64,000 nt of DNA, taken from Paenibacillus_E qinlingensis_A (GTDB taxonomy: Bacteria > Bacillota > Bacilli > Paenibacillales > NBRC-103111). Below, one piece after another: positions 27,387-37,257 of this stretch. Within the stretch, counting starts at the first letter, position 1, and each line of letters starts with the position of its first letter. Position numbers and translations under genes: made by a program. Below the pieces are notes generated by a model that was not told the origin of the DNA, did not search any database, and saw only the letters and a program-made list of their open reading frames with translations. Location: contig NZ_JAVDSB010000003.1 of the NCBI RefSeq assembly GCF_031455095.1, forward strand, positions 124,001-188,000, written 5' to 3'.

Positions 27387-28898
27387 ATGATCCGCATCAT
27401 GGTTGTTGAAGATGAGAAGGCAATTCGATTGGGCATCGTAAGCATGATAGAGCAAATGGAACTTCATGTCAGCGTGATGGGTTCGTTCGCAAATGGCTTG
27501 GAGGCGGTTCAGTTTCTGAGCAAACAAGCCGTAGATGTCATCATTACAGATATCTCAATGCCAAGGATGGACGGGTTCGAGCTTGCAGAGCATGTCCGAC
27601 TCACGTATCCAGAAACCAGCATCATTATCTTGAGTGGTTACAATCAATTTGATTATGTGCGTCATGCGCTGCGGTCAGGAGTCAGTGATTATTTAGTCAA
27701 ACCCGTGAATAAGAAGGAACTTCACCAAGTACTTCAGAAGCTAATAAATCAAAGACTGCAAGAGCGAATACGCAAGGGGCACACGACAGATTTGTTGTTA
27801 AAAAGCTATTTAGCAGGCGAGTTGAAGATCGATCAACTAGAAGTGCTCTGGGAATCGTTCTCGACCTTTAGCGGATGTGCCATACCTTGTGTATTTGTCG
27901 TGTGCAAAGCTAAGCAAACCATACCCTTAACCATTTCACAGACGTCACCTAGGGACACAATCATACCAGAAATGATGGCATGCACACTAACACCTAATCT
28001 GCATCTGTACATCGTATTTGGCGTAGGAGATATCGAGGCGTTAGCACAAAAAATCGGAGGAGATGAAACGGTTATACGAGGCATATCGTCCGTCATTTCG
28101 CGCTTTGAAGACTGGCCAAGAGGATACTCGGAAGCGATTTCGGCTTATTGCTTGCAGTGGCATAACGGAGATAAACTTCGTATCATTCCTTATTTAGAAG
28201 CTAATTACCATCGCTCTGAAATTACCATGATGGTATCTCAGATCGATTCTTTATTGCAGAATTCCTCGAAGTGGATGGACCGACAGGAACTGAATAAATT
28301 AAAAGACCAGCTTTTTCTAAGAGCGAGACGCATTCAGATTCATTGGTCTGATTTGTGTCGTGTACTTGGCTACTTATTGTATCAGATGCGAATGCGTATT
28401 TCGGACGCAACCAATCGGTCGCTTCATCCTCAACCCGACGCAAATGAGCTTGAGCTGCAGCTATGCGAGCATACGGTTTTGCAGGATGTCTTTCATGATA
28501 TTTTTGACAGGATGGATCGGATGTTAGGGGAGATGGAACTGGAGCCCGGCTCCTATGAACGTAAAGTGGTGAGCACAGTCAAAAAGAAGATCGAACAAAC
28601 CTACAATCGTGAGATTGAATTGTCTGAATTGGCGAGTCAAGTGTATTTAACAGCTAACTATGTCAGTTTTCTCTTCCGCAAAGAAACAGGAATGACCATT
28701 ACCGAATACATGATCGATCTTCGAGTTACGAAAGCCAAGGAGCTGCTCCTTAACCAGTTGGAAATGAAAACCTATGAAGTTGGGCAAGCCGTTGGCTATC
28801 CCGACGCAGCTTATTTCAATCGTCTTTTCAAAAAGGTCGTAGGCACCACGCCTCGCATGTACAGGGAACAAACACAAATTACCCAAATGCCCAATTAA
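27387..28898 (+). CDS. YesN-type response regulator with AraC output domain (no adjacent kinase)
   Basis: 503 residues from ATG 27387, with AAGGGTGGG at 27372-27380; in-frame ATGs at 27336 and 27381 are less well placed. The receiver domain (1-120) has the acidic pair VVEDE, phosphoacceptor Asp in IITDISMPRMDG and Lys in YLVKPVNKKEL. A long middle domain of about 270 residues of the YesN type follows, then the two helix-turn-helix AraC domain (LSELASQVYLTANYVSFLFRKETG, VGQAVGYPDAAYFNRLFKKVVGTTPRMYR). It lies between the two GH5 genes and probably activates them. No histidine kinase is next to it; the only one in the window is at 38217. Confidence 0.88.
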   Translation: MIRIMVVEDEKAIRLGIVSMIEQMELHVSVMGSFANGLEAVQFLSKQAVDVIITDISMPRMDGFELAEHVRLTYPETSIIILSGYNQFDYVRHALRSGVSDYLVKPVNKKELHQVLQKLINQRLQERIRKGHTTDLLLKSYLAGELKIDQLEVLWESFSTFSGCAIPCVFVVCKAKQTIPLTISQTSPRDTIIPEMMACTLTPNLHLYIVFGVGDIEALAQKIGGDETVIRGISSVISRFEDWPRGYSEAISAYCLQWHNGDKLRIIPYLEANYHRSEITMMVSQIDSLLQNSSKWMDRQELNKLKDQLFLRARRIQIHWSDLCRVLGYLLYQMRMRISDATNRSLHPQPDANELELQLCEHTVLQDVFHDIFDRMDRMLGEMELEPGSYERKVVSTVKKKIEQTYNREIELSELASQVYLTANYVSFLFRKETGMTITEYMIDLRVTKAKELLLNQLEMKTYEVGQAVGYPDAAYFNRLFKKVVGTTPRMYREQTQITQMPN

Positions 28899-28950
28899 CG
28901 GAAATGGATGGGAGGACAATAGAGTCCAATAAAATGCCAAGCCAGTACAT

Positions 28951-28978
28951 TTCAACTGCCATATATCCCTCCTATAAT
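28951..28978 (+). promoter_or_regulatory. probable promoter of the large SLH-anchored enzyme
   Basis: TTCAAC (28951-28956) and TATAAT (28973-28978) with a 16-base spacer lie about 40 bp before the start codon. Confidence 0.55.
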
Positions 28979-29018
28979 TAAAATGATACAACATGTAGGA
29001 TACGAGGGGGATAACGTT

Positions 29019-32000
29019 ATGCAGTTGAAGAGCATGTGTGCGAAGCTTGTAGTTGCCATGCTGGTGGTGTCTATACTCATGAGCGGGTTTGTAGGCATTC
29101 CAGAAATGAAAGCGGAAACAAACTCCGTGCTGAACCACTTTATTACCCGATCTGGTGATAAATTGATGGATGGCGCCAATGATTTTCGCTTTATAGGGGC
29201 GAATGTACCCACATTGACAATGGTTGAAGATGGCTATTGGCAAGTACCCACAGAATGGGAGCAGCGAGATGCGTTTGAAGCTTTGAAGCAAATGGGAGCG
29301 ACAGCAACGAGAACGTATGTCCTTTCTGTTAAAAAGAAAACCGATTACCCAGGCATGATACGCCATGTGATGGGTCCAAGACAATTCAATGAGGAAGCCT
29401 TCGTTGCGTTAGATCGTGCACTTGCTCTCGCCAACGAGTATGGGATACGTCTTATCATCCCATTTGTTGATCAATATGAGTGGTGGGGCGGAATCGGTGA
29501 GTACGCGGAGTTCTACAAGAAGAACAAGGAAGCGTTCTGGACTGATCCTGCAATTAAACAAGATTTTAAGGACACGATCTCGTATGTATTGAATCGTAGA
29601 AATACGATAACAAACGTACTGTACAAGGATGATCCTGCCATTCTCGCTTGGGAAACAGGCAATGAATTAACACCGCCAACTGCGGCATGGACGACGGAGA
29701 TGGGGAATCACATTAAGGGTATTGATTCGAATCACCTGCTCATTGATGGCAAATATGGGATTGACCCTGCCTCGTTAGAAGAAAGTTCGCCGATTGATAT
29801 CGTAAGTAATCACTATTATCCAAATCATTATGCCAGCTTTGCTGATCAAGTCAATATTGATAAGAATTTGTCCAGAGGGAAAAAACCATTCTATGTAGGA
29901 GAATTTGGATTCATTCCAAAATCAGAATTAACCCAATTCTTGAACAATGTGATTGAAAAGGGTACAAGTGGTGCCTTGATCTGGAGTCTACGGTATCACA
30001 GTGAGGATGGCGGCTTCTTCCGACATACAGAAGGCACATATGGCGGGACCTTTTATGAAGCATACAAGTGGCCAGGATTTCCGGCAGGAGAGCAAGGCTT
30101 TGAAGAAATGTCAGTGCTAAATGTTCTGCGGGATAAAGCGTATGAAATTCGCGGAATTGCCACGAAGCCAACGCTACCCGTGCCGAATGCACCTGTCATG
30201 CTGCCGATTGATACCGTTTCTCGTATCGGTTGGAAAGGCTCAACAGGGGCAGCCTCATATACGGTGGAGCGTTCTGTGTATGCCAATGGGCCTTGGGATA
30301 TTGTGGGAGCTCAGGTGTACGACGCTTACAAAACTGATTTATTTGACGATATGACCTCTGTGACAGGTGCGACCTACTTCTATCGAACGAAAGCAAGAAA
30401 TACCGTTGGTGAATCCACGTACTCACCAGTCGTAGGTCCAGTCATTGCCAAACATGCCATTCAGGATGAGCTTCTTGATTATAGCAAGATGTATCAATTC
30501 TCAACGGATTTGAAATTTACCACAGATGATCTAGATCCGGCGTTGTTCGGAGGAGATCATTATCGACTTAAATTGCAGCCGAATGCGGTTGACCAATTCG
30601 TAGCGTACGCGCTTCCTTCGACACCAACGAATTCGAGTGATTTGCGAGCTTTGTCATTAAAGACGACTGCATTCCGGAAGTCTAACCATCCGAATACTGA
30701 ATTCAAGTTCTGGATTTCTGCGGATGGAACGAATTACACGGAGTTACAGGTAGATCAATCGGATGTTGGCGGTGGTGAGTGGCGTCGAATTGTGTATAGC
30801 ACGAATACGCTGCCAGTGTCGGCGAAATATTTTAAAGTAACCTTCCCGCAAGGGGATGGAGAGTCTCAGCTAGGCGATATTGAAATCGTATACAATCACA
30901 CAAGTGGCGAAGAGCTCCTCTATAAAGAAGCAATCTCTAGCGTTGCAATCACGAATGGCGTTCTGGCAGACGAAATGAATAATATGCTGAAAATGGCGGA
31001 CCACTCGCCGAATTTAGGCTTCGATTCCGGTGGCGCATATTTTGGCAACGATTTGAAACGACTCTTCCGAACAGCTAATACGGCAGAATCATTCGTGTAC
31101 AAAACGGCAGGGGATATGAATTATTTCGTCATGACGAGCTTTGCTAGACAAGAACCAAGTAAGTACCGACTTCCCAATTTCACCTTTTTAACATCGCCAG
31201 ATGGTGAGCACTACACGAATGTTAGCCAAGTTCAAGTAGATGAAGTGCCAGGCGAGGGTTGGTGGAGCCGAATGGTGTACACAGCCTACACGTTGCCAAC
31301 TGGAACGAAATATTTGAAAATTGTGTTCCCCGTTATTCCAGCGAACTTCGCTTCCGAATATTGGAGTCCACAAGTAGGGCGCATTCAAATTGGTGTAGGT
31401 TCAGAAAAGTTAGAGCCGCCTTCGAATGTGAAAAGTGATAGTATTGAAAACTTTGAGAGCTATACAGGCTCAGATAGTATGCTCAAAAGTGCGTATTCTG
31501 TGAATACATCCGGTTCACCACTCCAATTAAGTTTGGATAACGTTCATAAATCCGAAGGAAATTACAGTTTGAACTTGACCTCATCGCTCAGCAAAGGCTG
31601 GGGGGGCATGGAAAAGCAAATTACGAATACGGATTGGTCGGGCAGCAGTGGTATCTCTTTCTGGGTACAACCTGCAGAAGTCTATACTGGCATTTCTATT
31701 CAGTTCAATGAAGGAAGCGCTACGAAAGGTGAGGTTTGGAAAAAAGATATTGGGGTATCTGGCACTGAACCGCAGCTAATTAAGTTACCTTTCAGTCAAT
31801 TTTATGTGCCTGATTGGTGGAAAAACTCGCATCAAGGTGTAGGGAACAATGTGGTGGATCTTTCGTCTATTACGACCTTTAGTATCAACATTGATGGTGC
31901 AACCGACGTTCCACGCTCCATCTATTTGGATGATTTCCGATTGTATAAATCACCTGTTGTAGACAATTATGAGGACTATGGTTCGGATAATACGAAGCTG

Positions 32001-34820
32001 CAAGCTCAATATCATCGCAATACGAGTGGAGATCCGATAACGGCAACTCTTGATGCGGAGACGAAGCAATCGGGGGCATTTGGACTAAAGCTTGCCTTTG
32101 ATCTGACTGCTGCGAAAGGATACGCGGGTGTAACCAAAACCATCGGAGGAGCGGATTGGTCGGCCAACAACGGTGTCCAACTATGGTTGAAAGCAGGGGA
32201 AGCTGGACGCGGAGTTACGATTCAATTGAAGGACGCCAGTGGCGAATATTGGGAAGCCAAATTGTTTCTAGAAAATACGGTAGGATCCCTATTTCAAATA
32301 CCATTAAGCGCTTTTCATTTGGCTGGTTATCAGAATGTACCCATAAATGGCATACTTGAACTTGCATCCATGAAGGAGTTCTCCATTTATGTAGACAAAG
32401 GTTCGAATGCCAATGGGGCTGGTACGCTGTATGTAGATGATATTCAAGCTGTTTCACTACGTGAGATTGATAACTTTGACTTCTATTCAAGTGATGCACA
32501 GGTATTGAAAGATTATGTGAAAGATCCGTGGGGAGACGAAATTACGGCTTCACTCGAGAATGGAACAAAGCAAGCAGGGAAACACGCGCTGAAACTTGCC
32601 TATACGTTGACAGATGAAAAAGGCTACGCGGGAGTCAAGCGCACACTCGGTGATCTCAACATATCCAGCGGTGGTAATGCACTTAGCTTCTGGTTGCAAT
32701 CAAGTAAAGCAGGACACGGTCTGACGTTCCAACTAACCGAAAGTGATGGCGATATTTGGGAAGCTCAAACGACGATATCTGCTGCGAATGGAAGTGTTGT
32801 CCAAATTCCTTTTGGCGGATTTGCACGAAATAAACAATGGTCAAAAGGTGATGGCAAGCTCAATCGTGCAGCAATTGCATCCTATGCGATTTTTGTCAAT
32901 AAAGGAGCAGGGCAAGCAGGAGCAAATACCATTTACATCGATTCAATTACGGTTGATCAAGTCCCAACGATTGATGATTTTGATTACTATGGCGGCGGTG
33001 AACTCGTTTCAGGCGGTACTTACACGACGAACCCGTGGGGGGGAGACGTCAAGTTGACACCTGTTAGTGATTACAAGGAATCAGGTCCAGCTGGAGGTAA
33101 GTATGTCTATGATTTTAAATCATCTAATTTTGCCGGAGTAAACAAACAACTAGGTAGTTTGGATTGGCGCGAGTATGAAGGAATATCTCTATGGTTGAAA
33201 AAGGATGCCTCCAATAATCGATTAGTTATTCAATTCTTAGAGTCAGATGGTACGGGTTGGGAATCCAATATTACGTTAGATAATGACCAATCAGGTGTAT
33301 GGAAGTTGCCATTTAATAAGTTTGAGAAAGCATCTTGGAGTAGCGGTGATAATGTCATTGATCTTGACGCGGTAAAAGAGTTTTCAATTTATGTAAATCA
33401 AGGAGAAAAAGGTACACCTAGCCAAGGAACACTGTACTTCGATTCGATTAAGGTTTATAAAAAAGGTGAGGAAACGGATCCAGTAGATCCAGTTGACCCT
33501 GTCAACTCAGTAGAACAACCATCATCCGGCGGTTCTATGCCAGCACCAAGTGTAGTTGAGAAGGAAAATCAAGTGAAATTCACGAATGAGGCAATCAAAC
33601 GCCAAACAATCACAAGTTCCGAAGGTAAAGATGTGCATCAAGCCATCATCCAAGAAGAGGATATGAAGAAGGCATTGGAGCTTCTATTGAAGAAAGAGAA
33701 AGGGACTCCATTAGTCTTCACTTACAGCGCTGCGGACATTGATGAAGTCGTGATCCCAAGTGCAGTCTTGTCAAAAGCACTCGCAGCGCACACAGAGCCG
33801 CTAAATAACACGGTATTCATTTTGAAAAGTGATATTGGCTCGTATGAAATTCCTTTACGCATCCTTTTGAATCCTGCAGTGCTTAAAGCTTTGGGTACAG
33901 ACACGGAGGGAGCCCTGCACATTGCCATCACACCTGTGTCACCAGAGCAAACTGAGCAAGTTCGCAAAGATGCTGAGAAGCAGGGAGTAACCCTTATCGG
34001 AACGCCAGTTTCTTTCCGCCTTCAGGTGTCTAGTGGAGGCAAACAAATTGAGATTGATGATTTTGGCTCTTTGTTCGTCAATCGAAGCATCATCCTGGAC
34101 GGCACTGTCGATCAGCGTACAGCTACAGTTGTTGTCTACGACGAAGGAACAGACTCGCTGATGTTTGTTCCAGCGTCATTCCAAACACAGGATGGTGTTC
34201 AAGAAGCAAACATCCGTCGAAATGGCAATAGCGTATACGCAATTGCCTCTCATCAAGCTCATTTCACAGATGTTCCGCTTACATATTGGGCTCATTCTGC
34301 GATTGGAACCTTAGCATCCAAGCTGCTGTTGAATGGCTTGACGGATACGACGTTCGCACCAGACCGAGCAGTCACACGTGCCGAGTTTACCACGATGTTA
34401 GTAAAATCGTTGGGCATCGTACCGTCAAAAGCAACACAAGCCACATTCACAGATGTAGCCGCACAAGACTGGTATGCCTCCGTGATCCATGCTGCAAGTG
34501 AGTTAGGTCTCGTAGATGGCTTCGAAGACCATAGCTTCAAGCCGAATACGACCATCACAAGAGAGCAGATGGCTGTCATGCTTAGCCGAGCACTGGCCTT
34601 AACGGAGCTGTCTCAAACGGTGAAACCAACTGCAACACTTTCATTCACAGATGCTGCAACGATATCCTCTTGGGCAGAGGAATCCATTCGTCTAGCGACA
34701 GCCGCAGGCTTGTTAAGCGGTAATCCAGACGGATCCTACCGACCTCAAGCTTTTGCAACGCGTGCGGAATCTGCCATTGTCTTCTATAACCTGCTGCATA
34801 AGCTTGGTTATATAAATTAA
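29019..34820 (+). CDS. giant SLH-anchored GH5 enzyme with four tandem CBM11-like modules
   Basis: 1933 residues from ATG 29019 (GAGGGGG at 29004-29010). A signal peptide ends at about residue 33 (MKA). The GH5 domain (about 35-390) has acid/base Glu216 in WETGNE and nucleophile Glu295 in VGEFGF. An FN3-like module (400-475) and two related beta-sandwich modules (about 480-630 and 640-800) follow. Four tandem CBM11-like modules (807-975, 979-1145, 1148-1315, 1317-1484) are homologous to those of the other GH5 enzyme. A VDPVDPV linker, an about 240-residue SLH-associated domain and three SLH modules (1747, 1808, 1874 to the end) complete the chain. It should sit on the cell wall and degrade a beta-mannan-type polysaccharide. 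The tandem binding modules suggest internal duplication. Confidence 0.9.
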   Translation: MQLKSMCAKLVVAMLVVSILMSGFVGIPEMKAETNSVLNHFITRSGDKLMDGANDFRFIGANVPTLTMVEDGYWQVPTEWEQRDAFEALKQMGATATRTYVLSVKKKTDYPGMIRHVMGPRQFNEEAFVALDRALALANEYGIRLIIPFVDQYEWWGGIGEYAEFYKKNKEAFWTDPAIKQDFKDTISYVLNRRNTITNVLYKDDPAILAWETGNELTPPTAAWTTEMGNHIKGIDSNHLLIDGKYGIDPASLEESSPIDIVSNHYYPNHYASFADQVNIDKNLSRGKKPFYVGEFGFIPKSELTQFLNNVIEKGTSGALIWSLRYHSEDGGFFRHTEGTYGGTFYEAYKWPGFPAGEQGFEEMSVLNVLRDKAYEIRGIATKPTLPVPNAPVMLPIDTVSRIGWKGSTGAASYTVERSVYANGPWDIVGAQVYDAYKTDLFDDMTSVTGATYFYRTKARNTVGESTYSPVVGPVIAKHAIQDELLDYSKMYQFSTDLKFTTDDLDPALFGGDHYRLKLQPNAVDQFVAYALPSTPTNSSDLRALSLKTTAFRKSNHPNTEFKFWISADGTNYTELQVDQSDVGGGEWRRIVYSTNTLPVSAKYFKVTFPQGDGESQLGDIEIVYNHTSGEELLYKEAISSVAITNGVLADEMNNMLKMADHSPNLGFDSGGAYFGNDLKRLFRTANTAESFVYKTAGDMNYFVMTSFARQEPSKYRLPNFTFLTSPDGEHYTNVSQVQVDEVPGEGWWSRMVYTAYTLPTGTKYLKIVFPVIPANFASEYWSPQVGRIQIGVGSEKLEPPSNVKSDSIENFESYTGSDSMLKSAYSVNTSGSPLQLSLDNVHKSEGNYSLNLTSSLSKGWGGMEKQITNTDWSGSSGISFWVQPAEVYTGISIQFNEGSATKGEVWKKDIGVSGTEPQLIKLPFSQFYVPDWWKNSHQGVGNNVVDLSSITTFSINIDGATDVPRSIYLDDFRLYKSPVVDNYEDYGSDNTKLQAQYHRNTSGDPITATLDAETKQSGAFGLKLAFDLTAAKGYAGVTKTIGGADWSANNGVQLWLKAGEAGRGVTIQLKDASGEYWEAKLFLENTVGSLFQIPLSAFHLAGYQNVPINGILELASMKEFSIYVDKGSNANGAGTLYVDDIQAVSLREIDNFDFYSSDAQVLKDYVKDPWGDEITASLENGTKQAGKHALKLAYTLTDEKGYAGVKRTLGDLNISSGGNALSFWLQSSKAGHGLTFQLTESDGDIWEAQTTISAANGSVVQIPFGGFARNKQWSKGDGKLNRAAIASYAIFVNKGAGQAGANTIYIDSITVDQVPTIDDFDYYGGGELVSGGTYTTNPWGGDVKLTPVSDYKESGPAGGKYVYDFKSSNFAGVNKQLGSLDWREYEGISLWLKKDASNNRLVIQFLESDGTGWESNITLDNDQSGVWKLPFNKFEKASWSSGDNVIDLDAVKEFSIYVNQGEKGTPSQGTLYFDSIKVYKKGEETDPVDPVDPVNSVEQPSSGGSMPAPSVVEKENQVKFTNEAIKRQTITSSEGKDVHQAIIQEEDMKKALELLLKKEKGTPLVFTYSAADIDEVVIPSAVLSKALAAHTEPLNNTVFILKSDIGSYEIPLRILLNPAVLKALGTDTEGALHIAITPVSPEQTEQVRKDAEKQGVTLIGTPVSFRLQVSSGGKQIEIDDFGSLFVNRSIILDGTVDQRTATVVVYDEGTDSLMFVPASFQTQDGVQEANIRRNGNSVYAIASHQAHFTDVPLTYWAHSAIGTLASKLLLNGLTDTTFAPDRAVTRAEFTTMLVKSLGIVPSKATQATFTDVAAQDWYASVIHAASELGLVDGFEDHSFKPNTTITREQMAVMLSRALALTELSQTVKPTATLSFTDAATISSWAEESIRLATAAGLLSGNPDGSYRPQAFATRAESAIVFYNLLHKLGYIN

Positions 34821-34824
34821 ACAT

Positions 34825-34848
34825 ATGGGGGCTTCGGCCCCCTATTTT
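34825..34848 (+). terminator. rho-independent terminator
   Basis: GGGGGC-TTCG-GCCCCC with a very stable tetraloop followed by TATTTT, directly after the giant enzyme gene. Confidence 0.85.
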
Positions 34849-34927
34849 ACCTCTTTTCCAGCGAAAAGTGGAAATACAGTACAAGGAAAAACAAATGCGT
34901 GCCATTTTACTCGAGGCATGGACGTTT

Positions 34928-34951
34928 TATAATGAAAATGTAAGCGCTACA
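34928..34951 (+). promoter_or_regulatory. -10 box with overlapping cre-like site, solute-binding-protein promoter
   Basis: TATAAT at 34928-34933 has only a weak -35 (TTTTAC). TGTAAGCGCTAC at 34939-34950, at the expected start of transcription, resembles a cre site with one base missing. CcpA binding here would repress the transporter operon. Confidence 0.5.
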
Positions 34952-34977
34952 CAAACTAGTTCATTGGGGGAAATAGG

Positions 34978-36303
34978 ATGAAGAAGACATTAGTAGCCAC
35001 AACATCGATTTGTTTACTCGCAACTTTACTCGCAGCATGCGGATCGGAATCCACGACGACAACAGCCAGCCCATCACCAGAAGCCAAGGCAACAGCAGCG
35101 CCTACGGCAGCGGCAGCGACAGAAGCTCCCAAAGCAGCAAATCCGAATGATGATATTAAAGGTAAAATCGTGTTCGCAACGAACCGTACAGACTTAATTG
35201 ATACGAAGCTGAAAGATTATAAAGCAGCGTTCAAGAAGAAATACCCGAATGCCGACGTGGAATTCGAAGCGCTGAAGGATTATGAAGCCGCTATCAAACT
35301 ACGCTTGGCTACGGCGGAAGTTCCTGATGTTGTCATGATTCCGAACATTCCGAATACACAGCTCCCTGATTATTTTGCCCCGCTGGATGATCTTGGTCTG
35401 AATGATAAAATTCGTTTTAAAGACTACAAGACAGCTAACGGCGGTACCTATGGTCTCGTAACGGGCGGTTCCACAACAGGGATTGTTTACAATAAAAAAG
35501 CATTCGCTGACGCTGGTATTACAGCGCTTCCGAAGACATTGGATGAATTCTATGCGGCCTCTGAGAAGTTGAAAGCGAAGGGAATTGTTCCGCTTGCAAC
35601 TAACTACAAGGACAAATGGCCACTCTACACATGGCAGCACGTAGCAGTAGCGATGTCTGGTAATCCGAACTTCTGGAATGATCGCATCAAGCAAGAGAAC
35701 GCTTTTGACCCGAATGGTGCTTTCGCCAAGTCCTTAGGCATCCTCAAAACGATGATCAGCAAGGGCTACGTTGAGAAAGATATCAACTCCTCTAACTGGG
35801 AGCAGTCCAAGAAAGATGTAGCCTCAGGTAAAATGGCGATGTACCTGCTGCCGAACTGGGTTATCCCGCAAGTTATTGAAAATGGCACAGAAAGCGCGAA
35901 CGTAGGATTCTTCCCAATGCCATTTGATAACTCTGGTAAGTTGACTACACTAATGACACCTGATTATTTCTATGCCGTAAGCAAAAATAGCAAAAATCTG
36001 AAAACAGCAAAAGCCTTCGTTAAATGGCTCATTGAGGAATCTGGCTATGATGATTTCGCTGGCTTCATTCCAGCTTTAAAGGATAAGAAGTCCTCTGTGA
36101 CACAATTGTCAGACTTCCTAGCAACAAAAGATTTGAATTTCGTTGAAATCGCAGCGGATAACAGTGACGCAATGGCGATTCAAAACAAAGCCCAAATCGA
36201 TCTGAACGATATTGCACAAGAGGTTGCAGTCACGGATGTAGCCAAAGTATTTGATAAATACAATAAGAAATGGGTAGAAGCGAAGAAAGCGCTAGGCAAA
36301 TAG
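34978..36303 (+). CDS. sugar ABC transporter solute-binding lipoprotein
   Basis: 441 residues. The lipoprotein signal has lipobox LLAAC with lipidated Cys21, then a low-complexity Ala/Thr/Pro linker to about residue 58. The rest is a type I extracellular solute-binding protein of the carbohydrate family (GKIVFATNRTD, GSTTGIVYNKKAFADAGI, PKTLDEFYAASEKLKAKGI, WPLYTWQ, MAMYLLPNW). It should capture oligosaccharides released by the two GH5 enzymes and hand them to the two permeases downstream. A hairpin terminator in the 80-bp gap before the first permease would keep the binding protein in excess, as is usual in such operons. Confidence 0.92.
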   Translation: MKKTLVATTSICLLATLLAACGSESTTTTASPSPEAKATAAPTAAAATEAPKAANPNDDIKGKIVFATNRTDLIDTKLKDYKAAFKKKYPNADVEFEALKDYEAAIKLRLATAEVPDVVMIPNIPNTQLPDYFAPLDDLGLNDKIRFKDYKTANGGTYGLVTGGSTTGIVYNKKAFADAGITALPKTLDEFYAASEKLKAKGIVPLATNYKDKWPLYTWQHVAVAMSGNPNFWNDRIKQENAFDPNGAFAKSLGILKTMISKGYVEKDINSSNWEQSKKDVASGKMAMYLLPNWVIPQVIENGTESANVGFFPMPFDNSGKLTTLMTPDYFYAVSKNSKNLKTAKAFVKWLIEESGYDDFAGFIPALKDKKSSVTQLSDFLATKDLNFVEIAADNSDAMAIQNKAQIDLNDIAQEVAVTDVAKVFDKYNKKWVEAKKALGK

Positions 36304-36315
36304 GAGAAAACATAG

Positions 36316-36355
36316 GAGGGCTGAATGGGACTTGGGAAGCATTCGGCCTTTCTTT
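36316..36355 (+). terminator. intercistronic terminator/attenuator
   Basis: AGGGCTGAATG pairs with CATTCGGCCT and is followed by TTCTTTT, between the binding-protein and permease genes. It is probably partial, lowering permease expression. Confidence 0.75.
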
Positions 36356-36383
36356 TCAAATTAACAAGCAATGAGGTATGGAG

Positions 36384-37253
36384 ATGAGCTACCAACAACA
36401 AAAAATCACATTGATTGTATCCTTCCTAATCGTGCCACTCGTGCTGTTGCTGACTTTTACCTACTATCCGGCCTTGAGGCTCATTTATTTAAGTTTTACG
36501 TCATGGGATGGTTTAACGCCGGGCAAAACATGGGTTGGATTCCGTAATTATCAAGAAATCATGGGGAATATGGAGGTTTTCTATATTTTCCTCCATAATG
36601 TTGCTTACTTCGTAGGCGGCATTCTGCAGAATGTAGTTGCCTTTTTCTTCGCGGTTCTGCTAAACAGTAAGCTCAAAGGGCGTAACGTGTTTCGGACCGT
36701 ATTATTCCTGCCCTACATTATGAATGGGGTTGCCGTAGCGTTCATGTTTGGCTATGTTTTTGATACCAATACGGGTTCCTTAAATTATTTCTTAAGTTTG
36801 CTAGGCATTGATCCTATCTCTTGGTTAGGTAAACCTGGACTTGTCAATATTTCTTTGGCTTCGATCAGCGCATGGAAGTTTATGGGTTTTAATATGGTAG
36901 TCTACTTAGGGGCTCTACAGTCATTGCCTGAAGATCTCTATGAAGCAGCTAAAATAGACGGTGCACGAAGATGGCAAGTACTTCGCTACATTACATTACC
37001 TGGTATGAGGAAAATTATCGAGCTTAATCTGTTTCTGACTGTGATTGGGGCTTTGGAGGTATTTGACCTTCCTTTCGTCCTAACCAAAGGTGGCCCGTTG
37101 GCCGCAAGCAAAACGTATGTTCAGCAAACAGTGGAGACCGCGTTCCAATATAACAACTTTGGACTCGCTTCAGCGATGAGTGTCCTATTGATGATCGTTG
37201 TCATCGTCGTAGTATCTGCACAACGGAGAATTGTAGGAGGAAAGGAGGAGTGA
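36384..37253 (+). CDS. sugar ABC transporter permease (MalF/LacF-like)
   Basis: 289 residues. ATG 36384 is preferred over ATG 36378 because GAGG at 36373-36376 is then seven bases away. Six hydrophobic segments are present, and the EAA loop that contacts the ATPase is EAAKIDGARRWQVLRYITLPG at about residues 189-209 (EAAxxDGA...G...IxLP). Together with the next gene it forms the heterodimeric membrane channel. No ATP-binding subunit is encoded in the window, so a shared MsmK-type ATPase encoded elsewhere is expected. Confidence 0.92.
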   Translation: MSYQQQKITLIVSFLIVPLVLLLTFTYYPALRLIYLSFTSWDGLTPGKTWVGFRNYQEIMGNMEVFYIFLHNVAYFVGGILQNVVAFFFAVLLNSKLKGRNVFRTVLFLPYIMNGVAVAFMFGYVFDTNTGSLNYFLSLLGIDPISWLGKPGLVNISLASISAWKFMGFNMVVYLGALQSLPEDLYEAAKIDGARRWQVLRYITLPGMRKIIELNLFLTVIGALEVFDLPFVLTKGGPLAASKTYVQQTVETAFQYNNFGLASAMSVLLMIVVIVVVSAQRRIVGGKEE

Positions 37254-37257
37254 CAGC

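Noticed and set aside
28647..29384. 245-residue minus-strand open frame
   Set aside because: It overlaps the end of the response regulator and the start of the GH5 gene, both solid, and its composition (many His and Cys) is atypical.
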